Positions 13,336-26,999 are shown, counted from the stretch's first letter. The stretch is DNA of 64,000 nucleotides from Vanilla planifolia (GCA_023846275.1 JAIUJO010000091.1:630001-694000); one strand, 5' to 3'. The notes: generated by a model from the letters alone, not told the origin. Made by a program: numbers and translations.

Positions 13336-15359
13336 TTTAATTATTTTAATAATAATAGAATTTCACTAACATTATCTATATTTTTGATAAACTTTAGATA
13401 CTGAACTCATATATTTTGAAATTTTAACAACTTTGACAAAAGAGTATGATCCCTTATAGATTGAAGTAAATGTGAATAAGTTGTTCCAATTCTAGAAAAA
13501 TATTCCATTACTATTGCTTAGAAAAGATCAAACTAAGCATGATTGTCTAACAATCAATGTCACCTTTTCTAGAACTATTTGCCCTTTCATTCCTTATCAA
13601 TGTAAATAGATGGCCAGTGAATGAGAGTTCTCTTATGCACCATTGACTGATCTAATCAATGAGTTTGTTCTTTACTTATCATTTAAGATTGTACGGATTC
13701 TTGTATTAATGAAATGTGGCTATTACAATAAAGTATGCTATTTTTATCGTTGGAACTATAATTTCCTTTACAATTTGAGCCACCATGTGCCAAAGTGTTC
13801 TTCATTTTCCTGTTGAATTTAGCATACACATAAGTATTATAGGAACCATTTTGTCTCCATGCATTATCAATGAGCAAGCAAATAATCTACTCATCCTCAT
13901 TTAAGGTTTGATAATGGATGCTTTTAATTCATAATACCTAACTCCCACTTGATTTATTCCCAATGTAGTGCTAAAATTAAAATCTCCTAGATAGATTATG
14001 CAATTAGCTATTGTTAGCCATGGGTTCCATGGGAGCAATCTGAATGCAATGACTTTTCTTTAAGAATGTTGCCTAATTCATAAATAATGGCTTTGTGAGA
14101 TTATATCCATTCACATTTGTCGGTGCTTAGTTTTGCATCCATATTTTGTGAGATTTAATTTTTTTACATTGAAGAGAGTGTGACCTTGGCTATAGAAGTT
14201 TAATTAATAAAAAAGTTAACATATTGAATTCACTACCATAATTTATTTGAGCTTCCAACTTTTTTTTTGTCTAGATTCAACTAGGTAATTCTTTCACAAA
14301 TTCCACTTCAACACACATCTTGTTTGTGCTCATTCAACTTAGGTTTATAGTAAATATAATCACTTTAATATGATTTTTTACTACAGAAGCTAAGTAGTAC
14401 AGAGCTACCACATTAAAAAATTCAAATGAAACCTAAATTAGAATTAATGTTGATTTAAACAACATTCACATGAAACTCATGATGCCACTTCATTATTGTT
14501 TTCTTAACAACACTAATGTTCCATTCTTGGTGAAGCCAAAATCTCAAATAATCTATCAAATTAGTTAGTACATGTTAGTTATCCTAAAATGATACCTTTT
14601 AGTCATTGAAAAGTTTGATTTTCTTAAATGCCACTATCAATATTTGGAAAAATGAGCCAAACTTTTCTCATTAATTCAAGCCTGAATGGTTTGTCAATTT
14701 TTTCAATTTCTTCTTCATTGAAAATAATTTTTGGTCAAACAATGAAGGTTCTTATTACTTTATGCAAACTAATGAAAGGTAAGCTACCTAGCGAACCACC
14801 TCAACAAATGAATGGTTAAGGGGTCAGGCCCTCTAAACATACAACAATGACTTGATCACCAACTATCTTAGTATAACTAAAATATGGTTGAGTGTTGGAA
14901 CTCACCTCTAGATGTCCTAAGGACCTCACTCTAGCCGACAATTAAGATTTTTCATCGATGCTATCACTGACTGTCCATAACAACCATTGACTATTTAATT
15001 TCTTGTTTTTTTCTATTGTTGCTCATGTATTCAATATAATCATAAACAAAGATTATTTGGAATATGCAATATTAATTAGACATTCCTTAACAATGAATTA
15101 ATTTTGTGCATCATAATTTAACATAAATTGCAATTATAAAATGGACAATAATCAAGCCTTCTTACATGGCAACTTGACATGAGCAGATACACTAATTCCT
15201 ACATGGTTTGAACTCCATAACTATTCTATGTACGAAAATTGTTGACATTTAAAAATTTAAGATTGGGTTAAATACATGTGAATAAAGATTATTAACAATT
15301 AAAAAACAATACACAACATATATATTTAAGGACTTGGAATTCTAGTTCATCTAGATTCC
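13336..15359. other. AT-rich intergenic DNA, no recognisable gene
   Basis: No protein family was recognised on either strand. The longest open stretches are about 60 residues: a - strand frame at 13683-13877 and a + frame at 14628-14819. Neither shows a domain I can name. A locally GC-richer patch at about 14760-14960 (AGCGAACCACCTCAAC, GGGGTCAGGCCCTC) could be an old element fragment, but I could not assign it. Confidence 0.4.
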
Positions 15360-15446
15360 TTATTCAACTTATTTTGATTCACAAAGGACTCATCCTTATC
15401 ACTTTGGTGTAGCTTATTTCCTTGTGAATCAAAATTAACTGAATAA
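15360..15446. repeat. Inverted repeat / hairpin, 27-28-bp arms with 32-nt loop
   Basis: The left arm is 15360-15387 and the right arm 15420-15446. The left arm ends TTTTGATTCACAAAGG and the right arm begins CCTTGTGAATCAAAA, its complement with a one-base bulge. The outer part pairs TTATTCA with TGAATAA with about three mismatches between. The 32-nt loop spans 15388-15419. It could be the core of a small foldback or MITE element or a transcribed hairpin; nothing in the sequence decides which. Confidence 0.85.
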
Positions 15447-17289
15447 TTGAGTTATATTGACAAATGGTTATTCTTATCAATTATGATCTTAAAACCTTAT
15501 AGCGTTTTCCTAAGTTTAAATGTTTATTACCAGATGTTAGAAGTTGGGTACACAATCAATTCTTTAAGTTAATCATTATGAATGTAGTTTTATTTATTTT
15601 TTTATCATCTAACAATTAGTGGTGATTAAATATTCAAGTAGTACTTACATGTATAACAAATTTTACAAATAGCATATAATTTGAAGGACCATGATGAGAT
15701 AATATTATCTAATCAGAAAGAATTGTTCCTAGATAAAATAGTTCAAGATGTTAATCTTAATAAGAAATTTGGTATGTCATTTTAAATCAAACAATTTTAG
15801 CCTCTATAAGAGCTTATAATATTGGGAGACCTACATGATTTAATAAAGTTTTGTATTTAAGGCTCTTAAAAACATTATATTTGTTGGAGGTTGCAATGTG
15901 TGGTTAGTGTGATGTCATTTAAGTTCACATCAAAAAAAATGTCACCTATGAATTTGAGCATATTTACGTGGAATTGGACAAATGAATTTCCTCAAAGAGT
16001 AGTGTAATAAAACTTGACTTTGTCTATTGCAATAATTTTGTGTTACCTTTGATGTTACATATGTAAAGCATACCAATTGGTCCTTGATGATAAGGCATTT
16101 TCAAGCATAAATTTTCTCTACTTTAATGTTAGCAAGAGCTTGCGATAATGCATGCATATGAATATATGATGTATAAACTAATACTATTTTTGATCAAATA
16201 ATTGAATTCATAAAAATCAAACTCTAAAAAAGTTTTTATTCTTGAAGTCCAAATTTTAATTTTTGGGCAACCTATTTTCTAGTATCAAGGAATTGAAAGT
16301 TGAATCAAGTTCAAAGGGAACATTATCATAGTAATTCTTTTTTGCATGTAATTCACTGCTGAAAGAAATCTTCAAATAATCATCAAGTGTTAACGATTCA
16401 TATTTTCTTAGTTTAACCATATATCATTGCAAGATCATAAAGATAAAGGAAAAAATAAATCGTGAAATGTAATAGAAAAGAACATAAAAATAAGTAATTG
16501 TTGTAGCAATAGACTTGAAAAAATTTTTTTTGTTTATTTTGTAATGTTATTTCATGTAATGTATAATAAATTTTAGCTATTAAGAATAATAGCATAAAAT
16601 TAAAAAAATGTTGGTTTAATCATATTAGACATTACACAAAGTTCCTATAGCTAACCATTCTTCAATACCAAGTTATTAGAAAATGATACGCCAAAACCTA
16701 TTTTTTTCGACATCGATAACTAAAAAGTTCTTATGCTCATGGAAAATATCCATATGAAGCCCGACCGAAAGGTGCTATAGGTTTACAATCAAAAAACTTA
16801 GTATCACTGGACAAGTAAAAACTTTACCAAAAACATAGAACATGCATTGATCATTATGATAAGGGATAAAATCGTAAAGAAAAAGTGGCTTTAGTAACAA
16901 ACATCCAGAATACTCAAGTTAATCATGAAGTTTCAAGGAGCACAAGTGTAGATTTTAGATTGCTAAAAAAGAAAATCACATCTTCACTAAGACAAACTTA
17001 AAATTTTGTTTAGATGATTAATTTCCCAAAACTTAAAATTAAATGATTAAGAGCTTTTTTAGAGATTTGATGCTTTTGTAATACTGAATTATTTTTTGGG
17101 ATCTCAATTTTTGAAGCCTTCACTCTCTTGCTTAGGTTGCCTTTAAAATCACACTGTTATATTGAATATAAACAACACACTTCTATTGGACTAGCTTCAT
17201 TACAGCACTTTCAAATTACATTACTAACAATATTATGAGTATCACTATTTATAGATATCTTAATGCCATAATGATAACTTGTTGGGCTA
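15447..17289. other. AT-rich intergenic DNA, nothing recognised
   Basis: I see no open frame with family resemblance and no LTR, tRNA or repeat structure I can support. Short frames here, including a 60-residue - strand frame at 16413-16595 that is hydrophobic and Phe/Tyr-rich, follow base composition. Confidence 0.4.
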
Positions 17290-17830
17290 GGGCACGAAAG
17301 GATATTATTGAAAAAATGATGAACATATTTTAGAATTCAAAAGTATATTTTTAGAATTGCAAAATTCATTACAAATTATGAAAAACATAATTTTTATTCA
17401 ACCAAAAAGATTCTTTGAAATGAAGCAAAATTAATGTGGCATAAGAAGCTCCTAAATTGGCATGTGCATTTTGAGTGTCGATCTAGTGAGTGGAAAGCAG
17501 GTGGCATACACGATCAATGCAGCATAGGTAGAGAGAAACAATTACACCTCTAGTCTTATATGTGGGTCAACACGAGCTAATAAGTCGACATGTGTTGACT
17601 GGTCAAGAAATTTCATGGATTACAATTCAACACTGATCAGTGTGCCTTGAGCCAATCAATGAGTTTGAGTCAAGGTGGCTCTAGCAGAACACATGAATTC
17701 ATGCTAATATTGGTAATGGTGAGAGACGATAGTGAGCAAAACAAAAAAGCAACCCAACACTCAATTTTAAGCCTTTTTAAAGTCATTTTGAAAAAAAATT
17801 TTGCAAATAGAATTATTAAATTGCTATAAG
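17290..17830 (+). repeat. Dispersed repeat family 1, copy A
   Basis: This block matches the reverse complement of 23470-24030. Anchors in the same order include TCCTAAATTGGCATGTGCAT (17450), CAACACGAGCTAATAAGTC, GGTAATGGTGAGAGACGAT, CAAAACAAAAAAGCAACCCA and TCAATTTTAAGCCTTTTTAA (17761). The anchor coordinate sums (about 41300-41348) stay nearly constant, as expected for inverted collinear copies with small indels. The local GC is higher than its surroundings around 17460-17740. It could be an LTR or part of a DNA transposon; no coding content was seen. Confidence 0.75.
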
Positions 17831-20800
17831 GATACACTAAATAACATTTTAAGTTAGAAGAATCTAAAAAGCTACCAATCAATCTCTAGATGACTAAAAA
17901 ATTATAAATGCAAATAACTTAAAAATTTCATCAAAGGAAAATTAAAATGTGCAATGAACAAGGGTCAATTGTCAATATCTCTCATAACAGGAATGATATC
18001 AAAGAGAAAATAAACATTGAGATCCCAAACTTGGAATTGCTTTAAGTCCATGTAGGACTAGCATCTAATGGAAACTCTGTGTGATGTGTAGAATGCTATT
18101 ATGTCACAAACTTACCAATGCTTTTTAAATGTAACAACATAACTACCGAATTTTTTTTAAAGAGTGAATTATATCCTATTAGATAATTCTAAAGCAAAAA
18201 CAATTCTATAAATTTCTCTTCATGGAAGAAATAATGTCCAATTTTATTACATATGTTGTTTGACATGATATGAATGTAGATATCAAAAGCTTATATAGTT
18301 TTTTAAGGCTATGTTTGTGATATAAATGACCCCCAATGTTTCCTTAATAATGTAATACAAACCTTTGTTGGTCTAACAATGAAAAAAAAGAAGAATTTAG
18401 GTTTTCAAAATTTTCAATAATTATATGATGATATGCTATTTCACTAGTGGATGATTATATTAATCATAAGTTGTATAGTTCTATTTATATTTGTTATAAG
18501 TAGTAGACATCTCCTAAGATCATTTAATCAATGTTTACACCATAACTACTTATTGAAGTCATAGTAGTTATAATTTATTACTTAAAATGCATTATTATTT
18601 ATATCAAGACTTGAAAAGGTTGTGATTCACATGCTAACAAGTTACCATTCAATGAGTATGGAGTGTCTCATTGAAGTATTAATATTATCAATTCAATCTA
18701 TTTGATTGAATGAATCCAATGTATTAAGGTAACCATACTAAGCATGGTTGATTCCACATAAGTTATGCATTGAAATTATGTAGCACACATCAGGGTGCAA
18801 TGACTAGTCTTGGTCTAAGGAACCATGATATTTTATGAGGAGAACAATATTGACAAGCATTTTATGAAAAGATCGATGAAGTGATAAACCAAGCTAATTG
18901 GGGAAATGAACTTCAAAAACTAAGGTGATGTGCCTCAAAGATAAGTTTAATTTATGTATTAGTGTATTATTTCGACAAAATAGTTTGACAAAAATCAAAG
19001 GAATTTTAGAGAAATTCAAATGGTTCGTGCCATGCCACATATTTGGCTGATGACAATCTTACTCTTAAAGTAAGATATCATGTACTACATTGATGGATTT
19101 TATGATTGTATGATGTAGGAAAAACAAATTATTGTCAACATATTAGTCTAATCCTTTGCAATGAGTGATAGTGTCAAAAAGACCTTGACACAAAGAGGAA
19201 GCACAAAAGGTAGATCTGATTGATCAGCCTTAAGAAATGTTCATAGTACATGGTAATCTTGATGTGAAATATTATACTTAGCTGATTAAGGAATCTTAAT
19301 GCACATGTTTTAGAAATTGTTCTTAATTGGAGTATTCAAATTGAGTATTGATGCATTACCAAATGGTTTTTGAGCAATCTAATGGATCTATGCTGGGTAG
19401 ACTCCTTAGCTATGATTGCACTTCTTATGAAGTAAGATATAATTCAATATTTGATGAAATCTATAATCATACATGTTGAAATAGTCGATAAATGTCATCG
19501 TATTTGTTTAGTCATTAATGAACCCATTAGTAATATTGAAAGCCATGATATAGGTGCAATGAATCAAAGAAAGTCTCTAATGATTCAAAATAAATAGATT
19601 GTCTATTGTATTCTCTAATTAAGTCTATCATACTTAACTGGTGCCATTGAATAATTCTTTAGTTAAGGTTTATTTGGAGGATGTGCTGGCTAATGAATCA
19701 AGGAGTACTAGATGATGAGGATTTAGAAACATGTTTTGTATTTAAAATTGATGAAAAATTACATTAGCAATTAGATCAAATGACAAATTTTCAACAAAGA
19801 GATGGCTTTTTTCTATTTCTGTGCACATTTAATCCTAAAATAAAAGAAAATTTTTTATGTAGCTTCGAATTCACAAGTTTTCTATTGTGTCAATACTGCA
19901 AAAAAATTATTGTAATAGTAATATATTATGTAATCAATTTACTTTAGAAAAAATACTCAAAAATTTTATGAAACTTTCTTTTGTATCTTTGCAATTATCA
20001 AGCTCAAGTTCGATTGAAATATATTGGAATGGGTTGGATTAGTATTCTTTTTTATACAAACAAATCATGATCTTATATATAAGATGAATAGTCATCATTT
20101 ATAAAAATTGAGAGATTATATGGACATTGATTTCCCTACTATGAAACAAACCACACCAAATAGGTTCATTCCTTTTCCTAGAATATGATTAACTTGGCAT
20201 TAGTTATGTCAACCAAAGTAGTTAATCAAAGTTTATTTCTTAAGCTAAAATGAAAGATATATGATAAAATCTAATGGCTTTCCAAGATTTAATTTCATTG
20301 TTTTTAATTCTAAATGCTTAGTAATTTCCATATGAACAAATCAAAGTCAGCCATAATGATCGTGTGAAAGAATTCCATACATTTGATTGTGGAGGTATTA
20401 GTTGGATGACTTTCGTTATGATCACTATATAATATACGAACAGCTCTCCTCATCAAGCCTAATTCAAGCTTTGCAAACATTTAGAATTTGTTATGAATTT
20501 AGTACTTTAAATGAATATAGTTAATAACTATTTAAGCCTACTAATTTGTTACTACATTTTCTTCCCTAAATATGTGTTATAATTTAACTAGTTTGCAAGG
20601 AAATTGATTCATTTTATTTAGTTGGATTAAGATATAGAAGGGGATTCCAATCCTTTTTTGAATCATTATGAGGATTGATTAATTTTTTGATTCTATAATG
20701 ATGTTTCTATAACCCCAGATTTTCACATAAATTTAAACCAAATAGTTTTTCAATGGCTTCAACTTATATATTTTTTAGATTTTATGTAAATTAGGAGTGC

Positions 20801-21499
20801 TTTAATAGCTCTACAAAGTACTCTTTGAACACATATAGGGCTTGTGTTATTTTTTGTTAGACCACTAGAGTTTAATTTATCTAGTTCCAGTACTAGAGGA
20901 GTTTATTGAACCACTTTTTTTATTATTCAATTAATCTCAAAAATTCAAGGAAGCAATGTATATTTTACTATTTGAGGATCTATTGAATTTCTTTACATAA
21001 TTAAGCAACATTTCAAAATTCATGAGTATTATGTTTAAATCTATTAGAAAACTCATAGGGAATATTTGCTCACTGAATTGTTTTGAATTTTTATCATGTA
21101 GGTAGTACAACATACCAGAGATTGTAGAGTAAGAAATTCTCAATAATTACATAGCTTGCGTGACTACACTTCCATCCTTGTAGAAGCATTTCATGAATAA
21201 TGATGTTTGGTTTTTTAATGCCAAGATTCATTACAAAAAAGTTTCATATGATTCATTTGAGAATCCCTATAAGACCAAAGAGGGCATTTGTCTATAAATT
21301 GAAATTAAACTCCCTCAAGTTCTTGTCAAAAGGTAATTAGTTATTTCGGAGCCTTCATAATAATAGAGATATTTTGGAAGGTTGATAATTATTCCAAATT
21401 TTTTATGACTTATAAATAAGGCAATTAATTAACTCTAAGCTTATCCCATCCTAAATTGATAGTGGATTTACCATCCTTAGTGGGGCTCCAATAACTACT
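17831..21499. other. AT-rich intergenic DNA, no gene recognised
   Basis: Decayed sequence with no domain I can name. The end nearest 21500 may hold the 3' part of the LINE on the - strand, but the similarity runs out. A 68-residue - strand frame at 20937-21143 is unrecognised and could be LINE 3' sequence by position only. Confidence 0.4.
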
Positions 21500-22890
21500 A
21501 CTATCCTTAACTATTTTGTTCCAAGTATAGCAAAATACAAAATAGTGAGATGATTCTTTATATATGATTCCCTGTCATTGAGGATGCTCCAAAAAAATTT
21601 TTGTAAAAGAACTTACATCTCAAGTATGTAAAATAGATAATGTTTGAGGTGTAGACCTTTTATAAGGTCTTTACATTACATACATCCATAATATCCTTCA
21701 ATTTCCTTACTTATAATCGATATTTTTCATAGGGGAAGCTATTCTTGTTATAACTACCCAAGTGGTGCTTACTAATCAAATCACTATTACCCCAAAGAAT
21801 ACCATTTATCACACTATCTAAAAATTAATAATATTATTGAGAATATAAGATATAATTTGATTTATAAAATGCTATTGACTAGAGAACATGACTAACAAGT
21901 TCTACCTCCCATTGAGAGTAATTTATTTTTTTCATATTTTGTTAATCTAGTGTTCAAAGTGGACCACTTATTTCTTACCTTCGAATAATGTGCTTTTGAG
22001 TAAAAGGATTGGAAGGTAGTATCTTTTCTAAAGTAAGAGCTCCTCTTCAATGTTCTCCAGCTTGTGTTTTATGTTTGAACATCTAATAAAGAGGATCCTT
22101 TGTACATTAATCTACAAATTTGATGTGCCCTAGAGATTAGAGAAGAATGACTTGGTATTTTTTATTATGTGTTTATCATGTTTAAGAAGAGTAAAAGGCA
22201 ATCTACAAAGCACAAATGAGACCTTTGATGACAACCACTTGGAGTGGCCTAGTGCTTCATATTACCTTGTATAAGTTGATTGTTTAAACCTTTTCTTAGT
22301 TCTTTGGTACAATGTGGAGAAGAAATAGGGACAGAGGGCTATCATGCTTTAGGCATTGGGAGTGTTAGATGGAACAATTTCCTTTCTCGTTAATAATGAC
22401 AAACAACTAGCTCATATTATAGATACTCATGACTAGATTAATTAATTAACTACTAAGGTTAAACTTGTCTAATACATGTTTCTCCAACGATATATTATTG
22501 AAGACATTCTAAAAGTCTAGGTCGATAAAAAATTTATTAGCTTTGATATTCTCATTTAAATCATGAAGTTGCTCTTATGAAAGTATGATTTCATATGTTG
22601 ATGAGATATATTTTGTGTTTTCCACTTAGCAAAAGCTGATTGCTCCATTGAGATGATGGTGGCTAGGAAACTCTATAGGATAGCTGCGAACAACTTAGTA
22701 TATTTTTGAGAAACTATACAACCAAATTGTCATAAAGTCTTTGAAACATGTATTGTAATTATTCTTTAGGAGGAAAATTAAATTAGCACTACCACATTCT
22801 TTCAATGATGGGCTATTAGTAAGAAAATCATTGTTAGCATAAAAAATGCCATATGTAAATATGGTCCAAAAATTCTTGTAAAACAAAACT
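21500..22890 (-). pseudogene. LINE reverse transcriptase remnant
   Basis: On the - strand, near 22660-22631, the frame reads IISMEQSAFAKWKT, fitting the L1 motif around 'EQSAFVPGR'. It continues into EQLHDLNENIKANKFFIDLD near 22575-22515, the segment holding the first catalytic Asp. The region equivalent to the F-A-D-D box, at about 22215-22187, reads CFVDCLLLF, so the second Asp is Cys. Downstream, TRLTKYEKNKLLSMGGRT (about 21960-21905) matches the conserved 'SFGGR' thumb segment. In a live element this enzyme performs target-primed reverse transcription at the nicked chromosome. Stops, frameshifts and the active-site change make this copy dead. Confidence 0.8.
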
Positions 22891-23469
22891 TAAGCCCATA
22901 CAATCTACGAGCACATAAAGAATCCATTGAAAAAATGTTTTCTTGTACATTCTCCTTATTAAGCAACTGAATTAGCATCATATTTCTTTTTAGTGACTCT
23001 AAGAATCATAAATTAAAGCACCTATCATTTTTCTTAGTAGGAAATAGTGAGACATTAAGCAATCTAAAATATATTTGGCATTCAATCCTTCTCTAAGACA
23101 AAGCACTCACTTGGATCTTTAATTTTTTAATATTACCTTTCATTCACTTATTATTAAATGTTGTGTGGATGACATTTTTGTTTTTATCAAAGTTCTTATG
23201 CTACACAATACCTATCTTTTAGCTCTTATCCATTTGTTGTAGTTGCATCCAATACATCACGTAGAGGTTCAACTTGAAAATGTACTAGTTCTACTTGTAC
23301 TTTGAGCCCTTAGTGGATTGGTTACTATACTTCTCATTAATCTCCATTATTATTGTCGTTGTGCAGATGAATTATAGTAGACCATCATTTATTGCATATA
23401 TCAATATATCTTTTTAGTTCATCAATTTATTTACATTTACAATTTAGTTTAAGTTGTTTAAACAACAAT

Positions 23470-24030
23470 TGGAAACATTTTTGAGATTTTCATCTTATAT
23501 TAAGTATAAAACTTCCCTTCAACCATCTCACAAGTCGATCAGTAGAAAATTTGCTTGGAAAATGATTTTAAAAGGGATTAAAATTTAGTTTTGGGCTTTT
23601 TTTGTTGTCAACCACCTCTACCAATCGTCCTTACCATCACCATTAGCACTGACTAATCAACTCGTGCTAACTCTCTTTGATCCACATTAACCCCAAAGTA
23701 GACCCAAATTGTCAATTCCTTTTTACTGATGCAACTCACCAAAATTGGAACTCAAAGTGATGCATCGATCCACCCATATCACGCTTCGTGTTGCCTATTA
23801 CCTAAGTTTTCTCCATTACTATTGCTCGAAATGTATGAGCCCATTTAGGAACTAATTGCAATCATTAATTTAGTAGCTTTTAAGGAAGATTTTTTTTGAA
23901 AAATTCTAAGTATTTAGTTTGTAATTTTTTGTGGCTTTTAGAATTCTAAGATTTCCTATAGAATTCAAAAAAATTATCCCATAATATTCTTAAATGCTTT
24001 CTCTATATATCTCCTCTATTTTAGCAACCA
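23470..24030 (-). repeat. Dispersed repeat family 1, copy B (inverted relative to copy A)
   Basis: The reverse complement of this block aligns with 17290-17830. It lies between the linker and the reverse transcriptase parts of the LINE, so it probably inserted into it. Matching strings on the - strand include TCCTAAATGGGCTCATACAT (from 23850), GTTAGCACGAGTTGATTAGT, TGGTGATGGTAAGGACGAT, CAACAAAAAAAGCCCAAAAC and TAAATTTTAATCCCTTTTAA (from 23587). The copies differ by many substitutions and a roughly 50-bp length change, so both are old. Confidence 0.75.
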
Positions 24031-24190
24031 TGGTTTGTTCAGCTAAAGCTTTGTTACTCCTAACCATGATAAGTCATCTATAGCTCTTTGAAGTTATTTG
24101 CCTTCTCTATAATATGGTATTCTTCTTCTTCAAACTTCAAAAGTATATTACCAAAATTAAATTCTACGTCATTCTTTAAGGTGGTATTTA

Positions 24191-26999
24191 GCCCTCTTCA
24201 ACATGTAAACTACGACCTACATTCCTGACCTAGAAATTGGAAGACTCCAATTCAGAGCAACAACTGGAGAGAATTATATACTTTCAATCCAAGTGCTTTG
24301 GAATCTATGTCGTCTAAGATTAGATTTAATTGCTACTAGGGAAATGATCAACAATAGAGGATCGTATAACAAGAACTTGTTCATATGTTGGGCCACTATT
24401 TTGTGAATGCTTTGAGAAAATCATGAATCATTAGGGTTCTATCCACAAGAATGACCATTATATTTCTAAATCTTACCAAAGGTATTTGACTATCCTTTTT
24501 ATTTAGGGACGAATAGTTGGTCTCCCCCAACAATCTTAAATCCCTACAAAGATCTACTCTATTAATAAAGGTGTTGTTGGCATACATAAAATGATAGCAC
24601 ATCATTTACATGTCACCATGTGAAGAAAGTGCTCTTAATTTTCAAGTTTTAATAAGATGAACACTACAACATATAAACCTTCACTTTGTTAGAAATATTG
24701 CTTCATAATAGTGAAAAGTTAGTCTCTTGTAATGGTTGTCCATTTATCTATTACATGAAAAGTATTCCATCAATATAATTAACTTAATTTTGTGTAATTT
24801 AAACAAATTATTAGGGCATCAAGCTACTGTGAACTAACTATACCATTTATGTTGAAATGTATGGCATTATTAATTACAATCTATAATGCCTACATTTTGA
24901 GATTTTTGAAAGCTTCTTTTGGTTATTTTAAGCAAATAGCTTTTTTGGCATTCCATTTAGTGTCTTTTCTTATTGGCTTGTCACTATTAGCCACTGTGAA
25001 GCCATTCAAGTCTATCCTAGAAATGTTGAGTGTCTTTGCTTTTTCCTAAGGATCTTTAATCGAGCTTTGGAGAGATTGAATATCTGCTTATTATTTGCCA
25101 TGCATGTCCTTCCTAAGTTTAAAACTAGATTGATTTTTTTACTCTTACTTTACAATTGCTAATTGAAATTGATCGTACTGTCATTTAATAAATGATTAAC
25201 AGTACAATTAGGTTTTTTTCATCATGTTGATATTTTTTGGTGTAGTGCGGTACTGATGTTTTTTTATACATTGATGGCTACCAAAGTCTGATGTTTTACG
25301 TTATTATTGCTTCACTAATTATAAGTACCTCATCTTCTCCATTTCTTACATAGAAGGGTTTAGAAGTTATTTCTTCCTTGTGTTGGACCACTAAGAATCG
25401 TTGTCTACAGTTACGTCGATAATATTTGGGAAAATTTTCATTACTTATTTTTCTTCAATAAACCATTATTGCATTAATATTTATAGAGATTCTAATATCT
25501 AAAGGGAAATTTTTTCCTAAAACTGACCAAAACAAAGTCTAGAGCCCCATGGAGCCTTGTTTAGTTTATTATCATAAAAATACTGTTTATGACTTGTTAA
25601 CTATTTACATGAATGAGAATATGGCTTACTTGCTGACCAAGTCTATTGGATGGCGCTCCAATGAGATCCACATTAGAACATGAATGGTTTAGTGATGAGC
25701 TAAAAATTTTGAAACATTAGATGGCCCAAATTTGAAAGACTACAATTTTGTTAATATTGTACATCCAACATAAAATGTTTTCCAATTCTAGTGAAAATCT
25801 TAGGAGGACATTCTTATCTCTTTACGATAGATTCAAAGATGCTAATTGTTTTGAATTCCTACTCTTTGAAATTCCATGTTGGGTCATCCAACTAAAAATG
25901 TTACCGATTAAAGTGAGTTTGAAGGGAGTAACCTTTTTAGAGAAATCATCCTCATCAAACATAAACTTTTCTTCATACTTTCAAAAAGTCATTGTCATTA
26001 TCATGATTTGCAAGGATTAAAAACATTCCCATATTCACTATAAAAAAAGGGCTATGAAGCTATTGTGCATGAGATATACCCAATAAGAGAGAGGAGCATA
26101 CTTACAAGAGAATGTTCCTAAAATAATGTTTGGAGTTTAATCTTCCTCACAAAAAACTTGAAAAGTTCTATCACCTCAATGTCGCTTTAATGTTTGTTTG
26201 TGATGTTCTTTTTAAACTTGTGTTAAAAAATAAATTTTGACAATTAAAAAATTAATAATGCTTAAAATAATGAATTAATCCTTATGAATCATTAATTCAA
26301 AATTTTATTAAATCAAAACTTTTTGGCAAAATTGTCCTTTTTTTGTTTATTATTTAAGCTTGGTCACATGTCCTCTATGCTAATAAATATTCATTCCAAA
26401 TATCAACATGTTTTCTTATGCTTCATTAATTTCCTTACTTTTAATTTACTCCTTGTAGTACATTTGAGTTTTGTGAATTCATCTTAAGCAAATGAGCTCC
26501 TTGCATCATGTTGAGAGTATTTCAACAAGTGAGTGTGTGAATTACTGAGAAACAAACTATTTGTTTCTCATAAAAGTATTTTAAAGAAAGTGTAAATACC
26601 TTTATAATATGCTTAAAAAAATATCTAAAAGCATTTTTGTGAAATAATTTGTATTTAAAATATGTTAATTTCTATTAAATAATAATTTTTTAAGGAAATT
26701 GTGAAATAAGAAGGTCAACAAAAATTTTAAAGCACACTTAAGCATTTTTCAGATCATTCAACTTAACATCAAACCTATGTCCACTCCAAAAATTACAAGA
26801 CATAAAAAATAATGTATATAAGGTTTTTACCAAAAATTGGATATGTTAAACTATTTGAACAATTAAATAGAAATAAATAGGCTTCGACGACTATTTAACA
26901 AAGTAAGATTTGTGGAAAGAGGAAAGGAAAGTGGCAATTGAAATATGTACAAAGTTATTCCAACACTTGAGAAATGCTAAACAAAGCACAAGTATTTTA
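24191..26999. other. AT-rich intergenic DNA; possible LINE 5' end near 24.2-24.6 kb
   Basis: The - strand frame at 24396-24605 (69 residues) lies just upstream of the LINE linker, where an L1 endonuclease would be. I could not match it convincingly to the endonuclease, so it is left unassigned. A + frame at 25748-26020 (90 residues) is also unrecognised. The rest holds nothing I can support. Confidence 0.35.

Larger units (their letters stand above)
21500..24190 (-). mobile_element. Degenerate L1-type LINE (non-LTR retrotransposon), interrupted
   Basis: Read on the - strand, this region shows plant L1 pol pieces in order. First is the linker between endonuclease and reverse transcriptase (24150-24182, KNDVEFNFGNIL), then the reverse transcriptase fingers and palm (22890-22150), then the thumb/connection (22000-21500). 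All are frameshifted and contain stops. The linker and the reverse transcriptase are separated by an unrelated dispersed repeat at 23470-24030. The endonuclease domain and 3' poly(A) end were not recognised. Confidence 0.8.

Noticed and set aside
13683..13877. 64-residue - strand frame with a WRQNGSYNTYVYAKFNRKMK stretch, resembling a Myb/SANT-like transposase domain
   Set aside because: The resemblance is a few aromatic and basic residues only; the expected spaced tryptophans are missing and flanking frames give no support.
14500..15000. Possible LINE ORF1 (DUF4283-like) on the - strand
   Set aside because: Only short matches such as KVWLIF were seen, with no consistent order of motifs, so I could not support it.
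25620..25680. + strand phrase MAYLLTKS resembling the copia RNase H end ('ADLLTK')
   Set aside because: It is an eight-residue match with no neighbouring copia motif on the same strand.
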